Part shown: positions 1 through 11,025 of the stretch, piece after piece
Numbering within the stretch: the stretch's first letter is position 1
Layout of the letters: each line of letters starts with the position of its first letter
Assembly: GCA_035771165.1 (NCBI GenBank)
Contig: JAWNZC010000285.1
Location: 2,403,138-2,467,137 of the forward strand
DNA length: 64,000 nucleotides
Source of the DNA: Paragorgia papillata
Taxonomy: Eukaryota > Cnidaria > Anthozoa > Scleralcyonacea > Coralliidae
Direction: 5' to 3'
Notes under the pieces: model-generated
Told to the model about the DNA's origin: nothing
The model's database searches: none
What the model saw: only the letters and a program-made list of their open reading frames with translations
Program-made: the position numbers and the translations under genes

Positions 1-48
1 GCCAAATCGGAGGTGGACCTCAGGTTTAACGTCCTTATCCGAGAAGAC
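1..48 (-). promoter_or_regulatory. E0 conserved 3' UTR block
   Basis: This stretch closely matches 14330-14377 of E3, 28770-28819 of E6 and 36400-36450 of E7, while the surrounding UTR is unalike. It holds a GAGG-TGGA-CCTC hairpin and a second hairpin at 31-48 whose stem covaries between elements. A role as an RNA signal is inferred. Confidence 0.55.
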
Positions 49-456
49 GACGACAAGCCCAAAAGGACTTGACGATTTTCCAAAAACTGGGAGATCCCCA
101 TGTGTCGCCCCAAATAAATGGTAACACCGGCGCTATCTCCCAAAAACTAAACCAGATGATAATGCTCCAGGACTCATAAGTAAACCAATTAAGGCGACCG
201 TCCGAGACACTGGAGCAAGTCAGGAGACCCAGCCTAGAAGTACCCCGCACCGGAGTGACGTAGAGACCACTGCCCGCCCCAGATCCACCAAGCGGTGGCA
301 GAGGCGCCCTTGAAGTCAGGTCGATCCAGGAGCAGAGGTACACTAAAAAAGAATCCAGGACGCCCACCCCCCAGGGCAGGGGCCTCCCGGCGATCAGGAC
401 CGAAAAGTTAATTCCGTACTCACTGAACGGGCGAACCCAGCACGAAATTAACCACA

Positions 457-594
457 TACTTATACTAATACTTTTACTAATTTTAATACTTATACTTATA
501 CTTATACTTAAACTTATACTTATACTTATACGTATACTTATACTTATACTGATACGGATACTTATACTTATACTTATACTTATACAATGTTGTA
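457..594. repeat. TATACT hexanucleotide microsatellite in the E0 3' UTR
   Basis: About 22 imperfect copies of a 6-bp unit lie between the end of ORF2 and the conserved 3' UTR block. None of the other elements in the window has it at this place, so it probably expanded after this copy or its lineage formed. Confidence 0.85.
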
Positions 595-682
595 CTTAAT
601 TTCTTTCCAACTGCACAGTAACCTAGTACAGAAACCAGTGAAAAGAATGCACAGGAAAGAGGTAAGCAAACAATCAAGAAAA

Positions 683-3600
683 TTAAGCAGCGAGCAAAGG
701 TGGGAAAGATAGAGAGCCATCCATATGGACAACGCCCAGAATACCACCAGCCAACCACTGCTCAGAAAAATGAAGAAGAGGCACGTTGCGACGAGCAACT
801 GACACCAAAAAACGCCAAGAAGAACCAATTCGATGCTTAGCAATATCAAGATCCGGCCGAAGACCGTCAAAACGGAAGCTATTCCGGGTTAACCCAAACG
901 CGGTGACGAAGAAGACCCATCAGCGCGGAAAAGCCACCAGGCAATTTTTCGCAGGAGGCAAACGAGAAACGAATGCCCCGAATCGAAGGACGATGTGCAG
1001 TCGTGCGAAAAGACACCAGTAACTGATGGAACCAGTCAATTAATGCCACGGCAAACGGACAGGTGACAAACAAATGCTCCATGGACTCAGGTAGACCACA
1101 ATGACACGCAGCTGATACAGGCATACCAAACCGAATAAGGCGATCAGCGGTTGGAAGAGCGCCATGGGCCAAAGACCATGAGGTATCCAATGCAGGACGA
1201 GTAAATCGGAGCCAGGACAAATTTTTCCAAACCATGGACCATTCGACTGACAAAGCAGCGTACTTTTGGATACAGCATGGCGGTTCACATTTACTACGTA
1301 TAAGGAGCTGATAAACGACCAGAGACGAAGCTTCGGACAATGGAAGGTCAGCGGCGCCAGGGCAAGGAATAACCCATTGATCGGAGGCAAACCCACCGGC
1401 AACAGCCAACCAGGCAGAAAGGACACCACGATAAAAAGGAGGAAGCTTCTTCAGGGTGGACGGGCCAACTGAGGTTAATTTGAAGGCACGCGACACCGGC
1501 TCGGCGAGGAAGGCGCGACGCAGGTAAAACCGGAAAAAGGATTGCCAACCACGATCGATGCCAAACAGGAATCGCTTGACCCACATAACCAGCAAGGACT
1601 GGAGCTTGGAAGTGATATCGACGACACCGAGGCCCCCACGAGCGGACGGGAGAACCACAGTGCTACGACGCACAGCATCACGCTTGCCCTTCCAGATGAA
1701 AGGAAAGACAATCCGGTTTAAGCGAGTCACAATATCTGGAGGAACATGAACTACAGAACCAAGGTACCACAACGTACTGAGCCCCAAAGAATTCATAATG
1801 AGAGCCCGGCCACGAAACGATAAAGCACGGGTCCGCCAGGAAGCCAAGATATTCAGAAGTTTCCTAATCTTCGCTCCCCAGTCCTCAGTATCAGTGTTAC
1901 TGAGACGACTGCCGAGAACACGGATCTCCTTAGAGGACCACCGAAAATCAACCGGAAAGGTGGTACGAGAACGCCAAGGACCCAAGAGTAGGCCATGACA
2001 CTTTCTGGGGTTAAGCTTAGCCCCGGAAGCCGACTCGTACCGCCTAAACAGATCCAACAAGACCAAAATCGAATTGTCCGACGTCACAAATGTGGACGTG
2101 TCATCAGCGTACTGGGAGAGCTTAACTCTCGTGCGACCTCCAGGGAGGGGGAACCCGACAATAGCCGGTTCCGCACGTATCGCACACGCTAAAGACTCCG
2201 CAACGAGGACGTAAAGAAGCGGCGAAAGCGGACAGCCCTGCCGCACACCACGATGCACCGGAAACAATTCGGACAGGAATCCGTTCACGATTACCGCCGA
2301 AAAGACCTCCGTGTACAACAATCCGACCCACTTAAGAAAAGAAGGCCCAAATCCCAGCTTGACCAGGACTTTCGCCATGTAGGCCCACTCAACACGATCA
2401 AAAGCTTTTTCCTGATCAAGAGAAAGAATGGCAGCGGGCACCGCCTGGGAATTAGCGTAACCAACGATGTCATGAAGAAGACGAACGTTCTCCCCAATGA
2501 ATCGCCCCGGAATGCCGCACGACTGATCGGGCGACACAACGGAAGCAATAACAGAAAGGAGGCGGTTAGACAACACTTTAGCAACGATCTTGTAGTCCGC
2601 ACACAATAAAGTAATTGGACGCCAATTCGCTGTGTCAAGAATGTCACCCTTCTTGTACAAGAGCGTTATCGTGCCCGAGCGCTGGGAGAAGGACAGACGG
2701 CCATCGCGGTAACACGAATTGAAGACGTTAACCAAATCGGGGCCCAACAGTTGCCAAAACCGAACATAAAATTCGGCCGGAAAACCATCGATCCCAGGCG
2801 ACTTGTTGGAAGACATCTGTTTCAGAGCACAAAATCACTCGTCCTCCGTGAGGTCACCCTCACACAACTCGGCTTCAGCCGGGGACAAGTACGTTCCAGA
2901 CTGTTGAGAAAGAACTCCTGGTCCTGGTCAACCAAAGGCTGAGAGGAAAACAGTCCAAAATAATAGTCCCTCCAGACACCAAGCATGTCGTGGGTGGTGG
3001 TGGCAACCGACCCATCAGGACGCTTAACGCCGCTGATTTGACGACGCTGTCCGCGGACAGTTTCTTGGCGCAAAAAGTAGGCTGTTGAAGACTGCCCTTC
3101 TTCCGCCCACTGGACGTTGGCACGCAACTGAGGCCCCTTCGCTTCCGAAAGAAGTTCAGAGGCCAGCTCGGCCTTAGCCCGTTCCAACAGACCAGGGAGC
3201 TGTTCACCGCGATTAAGCCGTGCTTGGATGACAGTGAGAGAATTCCTTTACGAGCCAATTCTACGCCGCCGGTCACGAGCCTTGGCCCGAGAGAGGCGGC
3301 GGATCAAAACTCGAAGGCGAACTTTGCCAGCGTCCCACCAAGATGATAGAGAATGGAAATTGCCACGCTCCAAGCGCCAATCTGTCCAAAATTTAACAAT
3401 TTCAGCACAGAAAGCATCATCCTGTAAATGGGACGTGTTGAATTTCCAAAGACCCCTGCCCAACTCAACCTCAGAAGGAAGGGCGATCTCCAGATACACA
3501 CAAGAGTGATCAGAACGGAAGAAGGGAAAAATCCCCACCTCCGAGACAAGGCCCAAATAACGCTGTGGAAGCCAGATCATGTCCAACCGAGAAGCCTGGG

Positions 3601-4222
3601 CCCCATTTGGTCGATGCCACGTGAACTCCCGAGCGCTCGGATGCTTAGCACGCTAAACGTCGGAAAGCTCGTAAGCTGACATCAAGTCACTGAGGCTTGA
3701 CGACCAATTGTACGCCCAAGGCGAAGTCGGATTACAACCAAAGCGGTCCACGTACAGATCCACCACAGTGTTAAAATCCCCGCAAAGAAACACCGGCGTA
3801 TCAAGGTTAATAGCCTGATAAAAGGATTCGAAGAAAGGACCCCCGTCATCCTTAAGGTTAGGCGCATAGAGACAAGCGACCTGGAAGTTTAGGTTGCCAT
3901 GGCGAAATTCCACAACAACCAAACGACCATCCTCATCTCGCCAACGACCCACCACTTCAAGATCCGGATGAAAGAGGATGGCGACCCCACTGCTACGATT
4001 GGATCCAGGAGAGGAAATACATTTATATTTAAATTTATTATCAATGGACCGGTTAGTAATAGCAAACCAATCCTGAAACTCAGCCTCAGAAACAGAATGG
4101 GTTTCTTGTAGGCACACGATTAACGGACGAAAACAGTTCAACCAGCCCATAATGGTCTGACGATGGACAAGGGCCCGAAGACCCTGTACATTTAAGGTTA
4201 ATATCGAAGTTTTAGACGCCAT
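683..4222 (-). pseudogene. E0 ORF2: APE endonuclease / reverse transcriptase, disrupted
   Basis: The span equals 1,180 codons, the same as E3 ORF2. The N-terminus has the APE signatures LTLNVQGLR, CLQETHS, CGDFNTVVD and a late SDHS; the central RT has VRQGCPLSPLLY and QYADDTS; the C-terminus has a CHCG...HLF..CP zinc motif followed by a conserved tail ending near 683. In-frame stops interrupt it at 3653-3655 (where E1 has Trp), 3248-3250 and 2836-2838. There is a frameshift near 2890 and at least one more between 879 and 770. The intact protein would nick U2 DNA and copy the element RNA. The start ATG at 4222 lies 5 nt after the ORF1 stop. Confidence 0.9.
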
Positions 4223-4227
4223 TGAAA

Positions 4228-5945
4228 TTAGGACGAATCGCTGGAGGTAAACTCATCGCCAGATGGAATGGCTCGAAGAGGAGAACGATCCCGAGGCGTT
4301 TGAAGAACGTCGGTACCCGGAGTAGCTTCCAAGTCGCTAGCAGAGCTAAGAGAAGACCTAGCCCTGCGGGTGCGCTTAACTGTCTGCGCAGAAGGCGTGT
4401 CAGGAACAGAGGACTGTAGAGACGACACCTCTCCCAACTCACTTACCTCACTAAAAGGGTGGTCACTTTCATTACCACTCTCTAAACACGGGGGGTGTTC
4501 AGAGTCAGGATGAAAAACCCGCTGTGCTTGAAAAGCAGGCCCAGAGTGAGCGGCACCCGGAAACAAAAGATTAGTCACAAAGTGATCCCCAGAAGACTGG
4601 GACACAAGATCTTTACGGGGGAGATTAGGGGTAAATTGGGTAAGAGGGGAATCGGGATGAGGGAGGGAAGATCCGCTTACACCGGCCAAAACCGGACTTA
4701 AGTCATTTGAATCATGACCACTGGAAGGTGGATCATGCAAAGTGTTAACTAAAACAGCTTGAGACCCGAGAGCCTCAAGGGATGGTCGTAAATCGTTACC
4801 GGTCGAAACCGGGCCAGTGACAGAAACAGTAACTGAGGCGCGAGGGAGAGTAACGCCGTCGACCAGGTCAACTACAGGGGGAACTACCCCCAAGGCCAAA
4901 AGCGATGGCCGAGTAGTGGACAAAACCTCCGATGAGTCTGGAACATCTGATAAATCCAGAGAATCACGCGCTGGAGGATCCTGAACCGGAGGCGTCCCCG
5001 GAGGTACCGAAGACGAAGGCGACGTCTCCAATTGCCGAAGAAGAGCCGCGGTGGAACCGGACCCCACGGAGGCATCAGAGTCACGAGCCGACTCGACATC
5101 AGAAACAGCCTTCCGACGTTTAGAACGAGGATCCGCCTCAGTATCATTCTCACGAAGACGGACCAAATTTAACGGGTCAACTTCCATCAGCGCAGGTATC
5201 AGAGCTGAGGGAGCACCGGCTGTCGAAGTAGAGGCGCCTTCCGCTAAAGCAGTAGAGGAAGGAGCCAAATGCTGAGTGTGCACAACACTCGCAAAGGTAG
5301 GAGTCCCCCAGAGAGGGGGATCCTCGGAACCCTGGGCAGCAGACCCAGGAGGTAGGGGTAAATCGCCGGGAGGAGGGGGGTCCCTAGGGGCGTTCAAAGC
5401 CCCGGTGCGCGTGGGACAAGTCGCAGACTTATGCCCCGAAGCCCCACACTTAAAGCAAGTGCGAGGTTGCCCTTTATAAAAAACCGGGCACATGTGCCCG
5501 CGAATACGCAGGGCAGACGGAATGGGAGTACGCAAGGTCATACGGACCGAGCGCGTTCCAATGGGGAGACCCTTGTACAATTCCATCCGAACATGATGGA
5601 CAGTCCCGAACCCACTCAACGCCAGAATAAGATCAGCGTCAGGGATACCATAGGGGAGATGGAGTACCGTAACCCACGGAGACACGGAGACCGGGCGGAA
5701 AGTCACAGGGTGACCCCGAAAAGTAAGCCCAGCAGAGGTAATTTCCTCCATCAAATGGGCGGTCGGGAAAGTGACCCGAATCCTGTTGCCCCCAAAAAGG
5801 TTCAGACAGGAGAAAGTGGTCAAAAGACCACGAACTTGAATCAGGAAGTCATCGACGACTTCCTTGATGGTGACAGGCGGTTTGTCACGAAGGGCTAACT
5901 CGGGAATTGAAAAAATCCCGAACGGTTAGCAAAAGGCTGCGTCAT
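4228..5945 (-). pseudogene. E0 ORF1: RRM-like and CCHC nucleic-acid-binding protein
   Basis: The likely start is the ATG at 5945, whose first residues (MTQPFANRS) match the PNxNRS start of E6 ORF1. A T6 run near 5910 shifts the frame; from about 5880 the frame is open to the stop at 4228. An RRM-like stretch (WVTVLHLPYGIP onward) is followed by CFKCGASGHKSATC, a CX2CX4HX4C knuckle. The remaining ~300 residues are rich in Pro, Ser, Asp and probably disordered. ORF1 proteins of this kind coat the element RNA. The homopolymer frameshift may be a sequencing error. Confidence 0.85.
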
Positions 5946-6050
5946 CGCACAAACTTACGACAACCAAGGTGAACGACTACCCCGCCACAGATGTGGGGGG
6001 TACCACGAGCCAAAGTAGACCAAGGCCAAGGACAACGTAGGCGGTTGAAT

Positions 6051-6261
6051 GGCACCGAACAGGGCACCAGAACGACCAAAAGCCCCAAGGCCAAGGAGAC
6101 ACCGAACAGGGTATCAGAAGAGAAAGCCAACCACCAGGCGAGGAGAGCACAAAGGTTCTGAAGAGAACCACCACAAGAGCACGGTCGTGTGCTTCCAAAA
6201 CGGGTTGGGGTTGAGAGAACTCGAAGAAGAGTAGCAGTGTTACCAAGAGTAGCACTCTTGG
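6051..6261 (-). promoter_or_regulatory. E0 5' UTR hairpins
   Basis: Two hairpins (6051-6068 and 6098-6115) share the loop core CTGTTC with variable stems. A third at 6243-6261 has stem CCAAGAG/CTCTTGG and lies between the invariant segments GTGGATCCATGCT and TAACACTGC. The same three components recur in E3, E6 and E7 with different but still paired stems. Confidence 0.6.
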
Positions 6262-6346
6262 AGCATGGATCCACCACAGTCTCTTTTGATGAACTGCACC
6301 AAACGAACAGTAATCACGTAGACTCGGAACAGACCTATTGACAAAA

Positions 6347-6367
6347 GCCAATAGGCCGAGAAGCGAT
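6347..6367 (-). pseudogene. U2: U2 snRNA 5' fragment
   Basis: The minus strand reads ATCGCTTCTCGGCC then TATTGGC, the known 5' end of U2 with stem-loop I. The +1 is at 6367. The element E0 follows directly, so this copy cannot give a continuous U2. Confidence 0.95.
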
Positions 6368-6477
6368 AAAGAACCATAACAAAAAATGTTTTGCCCGAAA
6401 AGAAGCTAAAACGACGATGTGGTTGGGCTCAGGTCAGCGGACGCGCTCGAAGCGCCTGAAAAAAAAAGGAAAGAGAT
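6368..6477 (-). promoter_or_regulatory. U2 upstream region between 5S and U2
   Basis: These 110 bp are nearly invariant between array units and must contain the U2 promoter. A conserved stretch TTTTCGGGCAAAACAT lies about 30-45 bp before +1 and could be part of a PSE, though I cannot assign it firmly. A GCGCT-CGA-AGCGC hairpin lies at 6443-6455. Confidence 0.5.
6459..6467 (-). terminator. Pol III T-run terminator of the 5S gene
   Basis: Nine consecutive T on the minus strand begin about 11 nt after the 5S 3' end, as expected for Pol III. The equivalent run exists in every unit, with 6-10 T. Confidence 0.75.
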
Positions 6478-6595
6478 GTCTACGACACGGGGTATTCCCA
6501 GGCGGTCACCCATCCAAGTACTAACGCCGCCCGACCGGGCTTAACTTCGGTGGTCAGACGAGAACCGATGATTTCCGGGTGGTATGGTCGTAGGC
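6478..6595 (-). rRNA. 5S rRNA: 5S ribosomal RNA gene, unit A
   Basis: The minus strand runs from GCCTACGACCATACCACC to the matching 3' end GTCGTAGAC, 118 nt. Terminal stem, box A (AAGTTAAGC), and box C region (GGATGGGTGACCGCCTGGG) are present. It lies 161 bp after U1 in the same orientation. Confidence 0.95.
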
Positions 6596-6617
6596 ATTCG
6601 TTGAGGTAAAAATATCG

Positions 6618-6625
6618 TTTTTATA
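6618..6625 (-). promoter_or_regulatory. TATA-like element upstream of 5S
   Basis: TATAAAAA lies 23-30 bp before the 5S start and is kept in all seven clean units. Such an upstream TATA-like box assists Pol III initiation at 5S genes in several animals; function here is inferred. Confidence 0.5.
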
Positions 6626-6756
6626 GCAATTGGTCGGCGTTGTGGCACGAGAGGTCGACGACGAACATAAGAACGGTGAAATCGAATGTTCGACGAAGTT
6701 GTGTGCTCGCGTTGTGCGATGGATGAGCTCGGTTCGATTTTGATTGGTTTGTTGTA

Positions 6757-6920
6757 AGGGGACGAGCGCGAACGCAGGTCCCCACTACCAGAAATTATAC
6801 GCTCGAGTTACACACATTTGGGGTAATCGCAGGAGTCAACCCAGTCGAAGTGCAATGAGAGGGCCTCATCCTGAGAGGACTTCCTTGTTGATCAAAGTAC
6901 CTCTCGCGTCAGGTAAGTAT
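6757..6920 (-). ncRNA. U1: U1 spliceosomal snRNA, unit A
   Basis: The 164-nt RNA begins ATACTTACCTG, the segment that pairs with 5' splice sites, and has the same length as human U1. Stem-loop II carries the U1A-binding loop ATTGCACTTC, stem-loop III has CCCCAAATGTGGG, the Sm site is AATTTCTGG and the last hairpin is GGGGACCTGCGTTCGCGC. All parts needed for a functional U1 are present. Confidence 0.96.
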
Positions 6921-7215
6921 ACATCTGTATGTCGCGGAGAGCCTATAACCGGGTAGTAGGAGTCAGCGGCATGTGGTTAAAAGGCATATTTGTCGACATG
7001 TTCCGACAGCCAGACTGGCGAGTACAAAACATTACGAGAGACACGTGCTTACCTCGGTCTTCCGACGGTGTTGTCGCCGAAGTTCGGGCAGGTTGCACGT
7101 GTGGCGCTTGACCGGTTTTCTGAATAACTGTAAAACATAAAGAAGTGTTTTAGTGGAGGCCGTACACCTGAGTCGTTTATAATGTATTTCTTTTGTAATT
7201 TTTGATGGTGATGTT
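6921..7215 (-). promoter_or_regulatory. Spacer between U2 3' end and U1 start
   Basis: This conserved ~295-bp spacer should hold the U1 promoter near U1 and the U2 3'-processing signal near U2. An AAAAATTACAAAAGA stretch at about 7187-7201 is a candidate snRNA 3' box. No protein-coding gene is supported; a recurrent 60-codon plus-strand frame here is only spacer. Confidence 0.45.
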
Positions 7216-7231
7216 CTTCCCCGAAGGGAAG
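7216..7231 (-). other. UUCG-tetraloop hairpin at the U2 3' end
   Basis: The minus strand reads CTTCCC-TTCG-GGGAAG, a very stable tetraloop hairpin, within about 2 nt of the end of U2 stem-loop IV. It is kept in units A, C, D, F, G and H. Confidence 0.6.
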
Positions 7232-7232
7232 A

Positions 7233-7333
7233 GGGCCGTACTCGGAGGTAGTGCAATACCGAGACAACCCGTGGCCAGGGCGAAGCAAGCTTCGATCCCA
7301 TGGCCGAAGCCTAAAAATCAGTTTAACATACGA
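7233..7333 (-). pseudogene. U2: U2 snRNA 3' fragment, unit A, truncated
   Basis: From the Sm region (TGATTTTTAGG, with A where other copies have G) to stem-loop IV (GGTATTGCACTACC). The branch-site-recognition part is missing because E1 joins at about 7333, inside U2, not at the usual insertion site. Confidence 0.9.
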
Positions 7334-9851
7334 AAGCGAAAATAAGGCGGTTGATCTCCTGGATCACAGTGCCTGGCATTACTGGCACTGTCGCTAGGTG
7401 CCAGAACAAACTCAGCCCCAAGACGTTGACAATTAGGGCGCGGCCCCCAAAAGACAATCGGCGGTGTTTCCAGGACACCAACAATTTCTCCAATTTCTTA
7501 AGGGGTTTTCCCCATTCCTCCGACCCATCGTTCGCTAATTTGCTGCCTAATGCCGTGATGTGAGTGGAAGACCATCTAAGCTGGACCGGAAGGACAGTAC
7601 GCGCTTTCCAGGGTCCCAGCAAGAGACCATGACATTTTTTCAGGTTCAACTTGGCGCCAGAGGCTCGTTCGTATCTGTCGAAGAGTGCAAAAAGAGCTTG
7701 CATGGAATGGTCAGATGATACCAAGACTGAAGTGTCATCAGCATACTGCGATACCTTGGACCTCCTGCATCCACCGGGAAGGGGAAACCCATCAATTGCG
7801 GCATCCGCCCGTATTGCGCACGCTAGCGTCTCCGCCACCAACACATAAAGGAGCGGCGAAAGTGGACACCCTTGTCTTACGCCCCGGGAGACGGGGAAGA
7901 ACTCCATCGGGAAACCATTCACAACAACAGCTGATGTTACCTGCGAATACAGCACCCCAACCCAATGTCTGAACGAAGGACCAAAACCCATCGTTGTAAG
8001 GACCTTTTGTACATAAGACCATTCGACCCTGTCGAAAGCTTTCTCTTGGTCTAACGACAAAACTGCCGCAGGGATGTTTTCTGAATTCGCATACTCGACG
8101 ATGTCGTGAAGGAGGCGAATATTCTCACCCATGAAGCGACCAGACACCCCGCACGATTGGTCAGGGGACACTACAGTGCCAATCACCCCCAACAGGCGGT
8201 TTGCTAAAGCTTTAGCGGCGATCTTGTAATCGACACAGGGTAGAGTAATCGGTCTCCAATTGCCCATATTTAATGGGTCTTCTTTCTTAAACAGCAGCGT
8301 TATAACGCCCGAACGCTGGGATCGAGAGAGCTTACCCTGTTGATAGCAAGTATTAATAACATGGACCAGGTCGGGGCCCAACCAACGCCAAAAGCGGAGA
8401 TAAAATTCTGCCGGAAACCCGTCCAGCCCCGGGGCTTTTTGGTTCGGCATCTGCTTTAGTGCAGCTTTACATTCTTCTTCTGTTAGCTCGCCCTCACAGG
8501 AATCAGACGCCTCTTGCGAAAGTTGACGCTCTAATGAATTAAGAAAAATATCCTGTTCGACCTCCACCAATGCCGTTGTTCTAAACAGAGAAAAATAGTA
8601 ATCACGCCAGGTACCTTGCATATGTTTGGGAGACGAAACCACCGTTCCATCCGGACGACGGACACCCCTGATTAGGTCCTTTTGGTTTTGGACTTTTTCC
8701 TGACGGAAAAAATAGGCAGACGAGGATTCCCCTTCTTCCGCCCACCTAATCCTAGCTCGCACTCGCGCTCCGTTTGCCCTAGATTGCAACTCCTGAGCCA
8801 GCGATGCTTTCGTTTCGTCCAGTTCGCGCTGTACCGGTTCCCCGCTGTCAAGGCGACGTTGCAGGTGGAATATTGCCGCGTTATATGACTTTACTCTGTC
8901 TTTATTCGCTGCCGCTTTCTCACGCGAGTATTGACGAATAAATTTTTTCAACCGAACCTTTCCCGCGTCCCACCATGCAGAAAGGAAAGTGAACTTTGGT
9001 CGCTCCGCTTGCCAGTGTTTCCAGAGGTCAGCGACGGCGTCGCAAAACTTCTGATCTTCAAGATGAGAGACATTGAACTTCCATAGGCCAGGACCACGTT
9101 TGGTAGACACAGGAAGATGAATTTTCATGTGAACATATGCATGGTCAGAGCGAAAAAAGGGCAGAATTTCAATAACCGCAACATGTGCGAGAAGCTCCTC
9201 CGGCAACCAAATCATATCGATTCGTGACCCCTGCGAGCCATTAGGGCGCCGCCAAGAGTACTCTGACACCCCCGGGTATTTGGCCCGCCAGATATCCTTT
9301 AAGCCATACGCAGACATGAGTGCCGTCAAAGTAGGTAACCAGTTATAAGCCCAGTACGAGTTTGGATTATTACCGAAACGATCAATAAGAGGATCTACCA
9401 CAGTATTGAAGTCGCCGCAGAGAAAAACAGGGATATCCGGGTCCAACGCTTGATAAAAAGATTCGAAGAACTCCTGACCCGCTACTTTATTATTCGGGCC
9501 ATATAAACAAGCGATCTGAAAGTGATAATCGTCATACCGAAACTCGCTAACTATTAATCGGCCTTTGTCATCCTTGAAAGACTGAACCGCACTTATTGCT
9601 TTGAGATAAAGGATAGCTACCCCACAGCTGCGCGCCGTACCTGGCGACGAAATGCACTTATAGCCCCTAGTATTATTACCATTCAACGATTCCTCCGAAA
9701 GCCAATCCTCAAACTCAGTTTCAGAGACTGAATGGGTCTCTTGGAGACAAACAACTTCAGGAGCGAAACAGTTTCACCACTGAAAGAATGTTTGCCTATT
9801 TACCGAAGAACGCAGTCCTTGGCAGTTCAGCGTTACAATACTGACCGCCAT
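7334..9851 (-). pseudogene. E1 ORF2: endonuclease/RT, C-terminally truncated
   Basis: The ATG at 9851 overlaps the ORF1 stop as TAATG. One nonsense codon lies at 9774-9776, where the other elements read WLNCF. From 9686 the frame is open for 787 codons to the breakpoint, covering most of the APE domain (LCGDFNTVVD, RIDMIWLP, FFRSDHAYV) and the entire RT (GVRQGCPLSPLLY, QYADDTSVLVSS). It stops just after the RT thumb region, without the C-terminal zinc motif. This is the longest open ORF2 frame in the window. Confidence 0.9.
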
Positions 9852-10637
9852 TAATCAATAGAATAATCCTCCGACTGCCCACTACCAGCGTGGACGTCAG
9901 CGACACGCGATGTATCAGTTCGCAGAATTCGGAGTTGACCAGTCACATGAGGAAGGCTCCTGCCCTCAGTAACCGTCAACAGAGATCGGCCCCTTTTGCC
10001 GCTATAAGGCAACCCGGGCTGAGTTCGCTTTCTTTTGAAAACCGTACCGGTCCCTGGACCTGGTGTAGGTGAGGATGTCGTCTCCGCCGTGCGAGGAGAT
10101 TGCACAGAGGCAGCCAGGCTATGGTCGGCCCCGCCCAACGGGGGGAGGGGAGGGGGTGTGACAAAAATCCAGGTGGCAGCGTTGGAGGGTCCCCAGGAGA
10201 CTCCGTTGGTACCCGAGGACGGTTCGGGGTAAACTGAGATAAAGGGCTATCCGTCGGCCCAGTCGCTTCTTCTACCCGCTGTAAGATTAAGTCCGTTGTA
10301 CGACCCTCAGTCGAGGCACTCTGCAGGGCTTGGTCATCCAAAACAGCGTGTGAGGGGGGAACTAACGCCTCCATACCAGGACCCCGGTCGGAAACAGGAC
10401 TAGGTCCTGATCCTGAAGGTAAAATTGAATACGATCTGCCACCCACAGTCGAGGTACTCTGCAGGGCTTGGTCATCCAGACCCGTGTTTGAGGGGGGAAC
10501 AATGGCACCCGTACCAGGACCCCGATCGGAAACAGGACTAGGTCCTGATCCTATAGATACCCGAGGCCGATTCGGCGGAAACTGAGGTGACGGGCTATCC
10601 GACGGCTCAGCCGTCTCTTCATTGCAGGTAAATCGCA
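9851..10637 (-). pseudogene. E1 ORF1 C-terminal fragment
   Basis: A Pro/Ser-rich tail of ORF1 without the RRM and knuckle. It is open in one frame from 10637 to 9976 and continues to the stop at 9851 in another, so there is a frameshift around 9990-10130. Two copies of a ~138-bp internal duplication (10310 and 10448) encode GPSPVSDRGPG repeats. Confidence 0.7.
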
Positions 10638-10736
10638 GGTAATCGCAGGAGTCAACCCAGTCGAAGTGCAATAAGAGGGCCTGATCCTGAGAGGACTTCC
10701 TTGTTGATCAAAGTACCTCTCGCGTCAGGTAAGTAT
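10638..10736 (-). pseudogene. U1: U1 snRNA 5' half, unit B
   Basis: The first ~99 nt of U1 (5' splice-site segment, stem-loops I and II, start of III) are present. The Sm site and 3' hairpin are replaced by E1 sequence. The 5S gene and U2 5' end of this unit are also missing. Confidence 0.9.
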
Positions 10737-11025
10737 GCATCTGTATGTCGCGGAGAGCCTATAACCGGGTAGTAGGAGTCAGCGGCATGTGGTTAAAAGG
10801 CATATTTATCGACATGTTCCGACAGCCAGACTGGCGAGTACAAAACACTACGAGAGACACGTGCTTACCTCGGTCTTCCGACGGTGTTGTCGCCGAAGTT
10901 CGGGCAGGTTGCACGTGTGGCGCTTGACCGGTTTTCTGAATAACTGTAAAACATAAAGAAGTGTTTTAGTGGAGGCCATACACCTGAGTCGTTTATAATG
11001 TATTTCTTTTGTAATTTTTGATGGT

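Larger units (their letters stand above)
1..6346 (-). mobile_element. E0: U2-inserted APE-type non-LTR retrotransposon, 3' end outside the window
   Basis: Read on the minus strand, the element starts at the U2 junction at 6346 and runs through 5' UTR, ORF1 and ORF2 to a 3' UTR that leaves the window at position 1. The 5' boundary is set by the first 21 nt of U2 at 6347-6367. ORF1 carries a CCHC knuckle and ORF2 an APE endonuclease plus reverse transcriptase with a YADD box. This layout and the U2 target match Tx1-clade Keno-type elements by established knowledge; the exact family is inferred. Both ORFs are damaged, so this copy is not autonomous. Confidence 0.9.
7334..10637 (-). mobile_element. 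E1: non-LTR element fragment truncated at both ends
   Basis: Minus-strand order is part of ORF1, then ORF2 cut off after the RT. The left end joins U2 internally with shared bases TCGT. The right end joins the middle of a U1 gene. Neither true terminus is present, so this is a rearranged relic. Confidence 0.85.

Noticed and set aside
6280..6367. HDV-like ribozyme at the U2-element 5' junction, as in R2 elements.
   Set aside because: I could not assemble the nested double pseudoknot from the visible sequence; only the single conserved hairpin is supported, so no ribozyme feature is called.
6900..6935. CAGGTAAGTAT on the plus strand looked like the splice donor of a spliced-leader RNA linked to 5S.
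   Set aside because: It is the complement of the U1 5' end ATACTTACCTG, and the following bases match U1 stem-loops on the minus strand for 164 nt.
6929..7111. A 60-codon plus-strand frame repeated in every unit (MSRRAYNRVVG...).
   Set aside because: It lies in the U1 promoter spacer and its conservation is explained by array homogenisation.
7032..7301. Recurrent 79-89-codon minus-strand frames across U2 and its spacer.
   Set aside because: They overlap U2 RNA and the 3' processing region; no codon-level constraint or protein motif.
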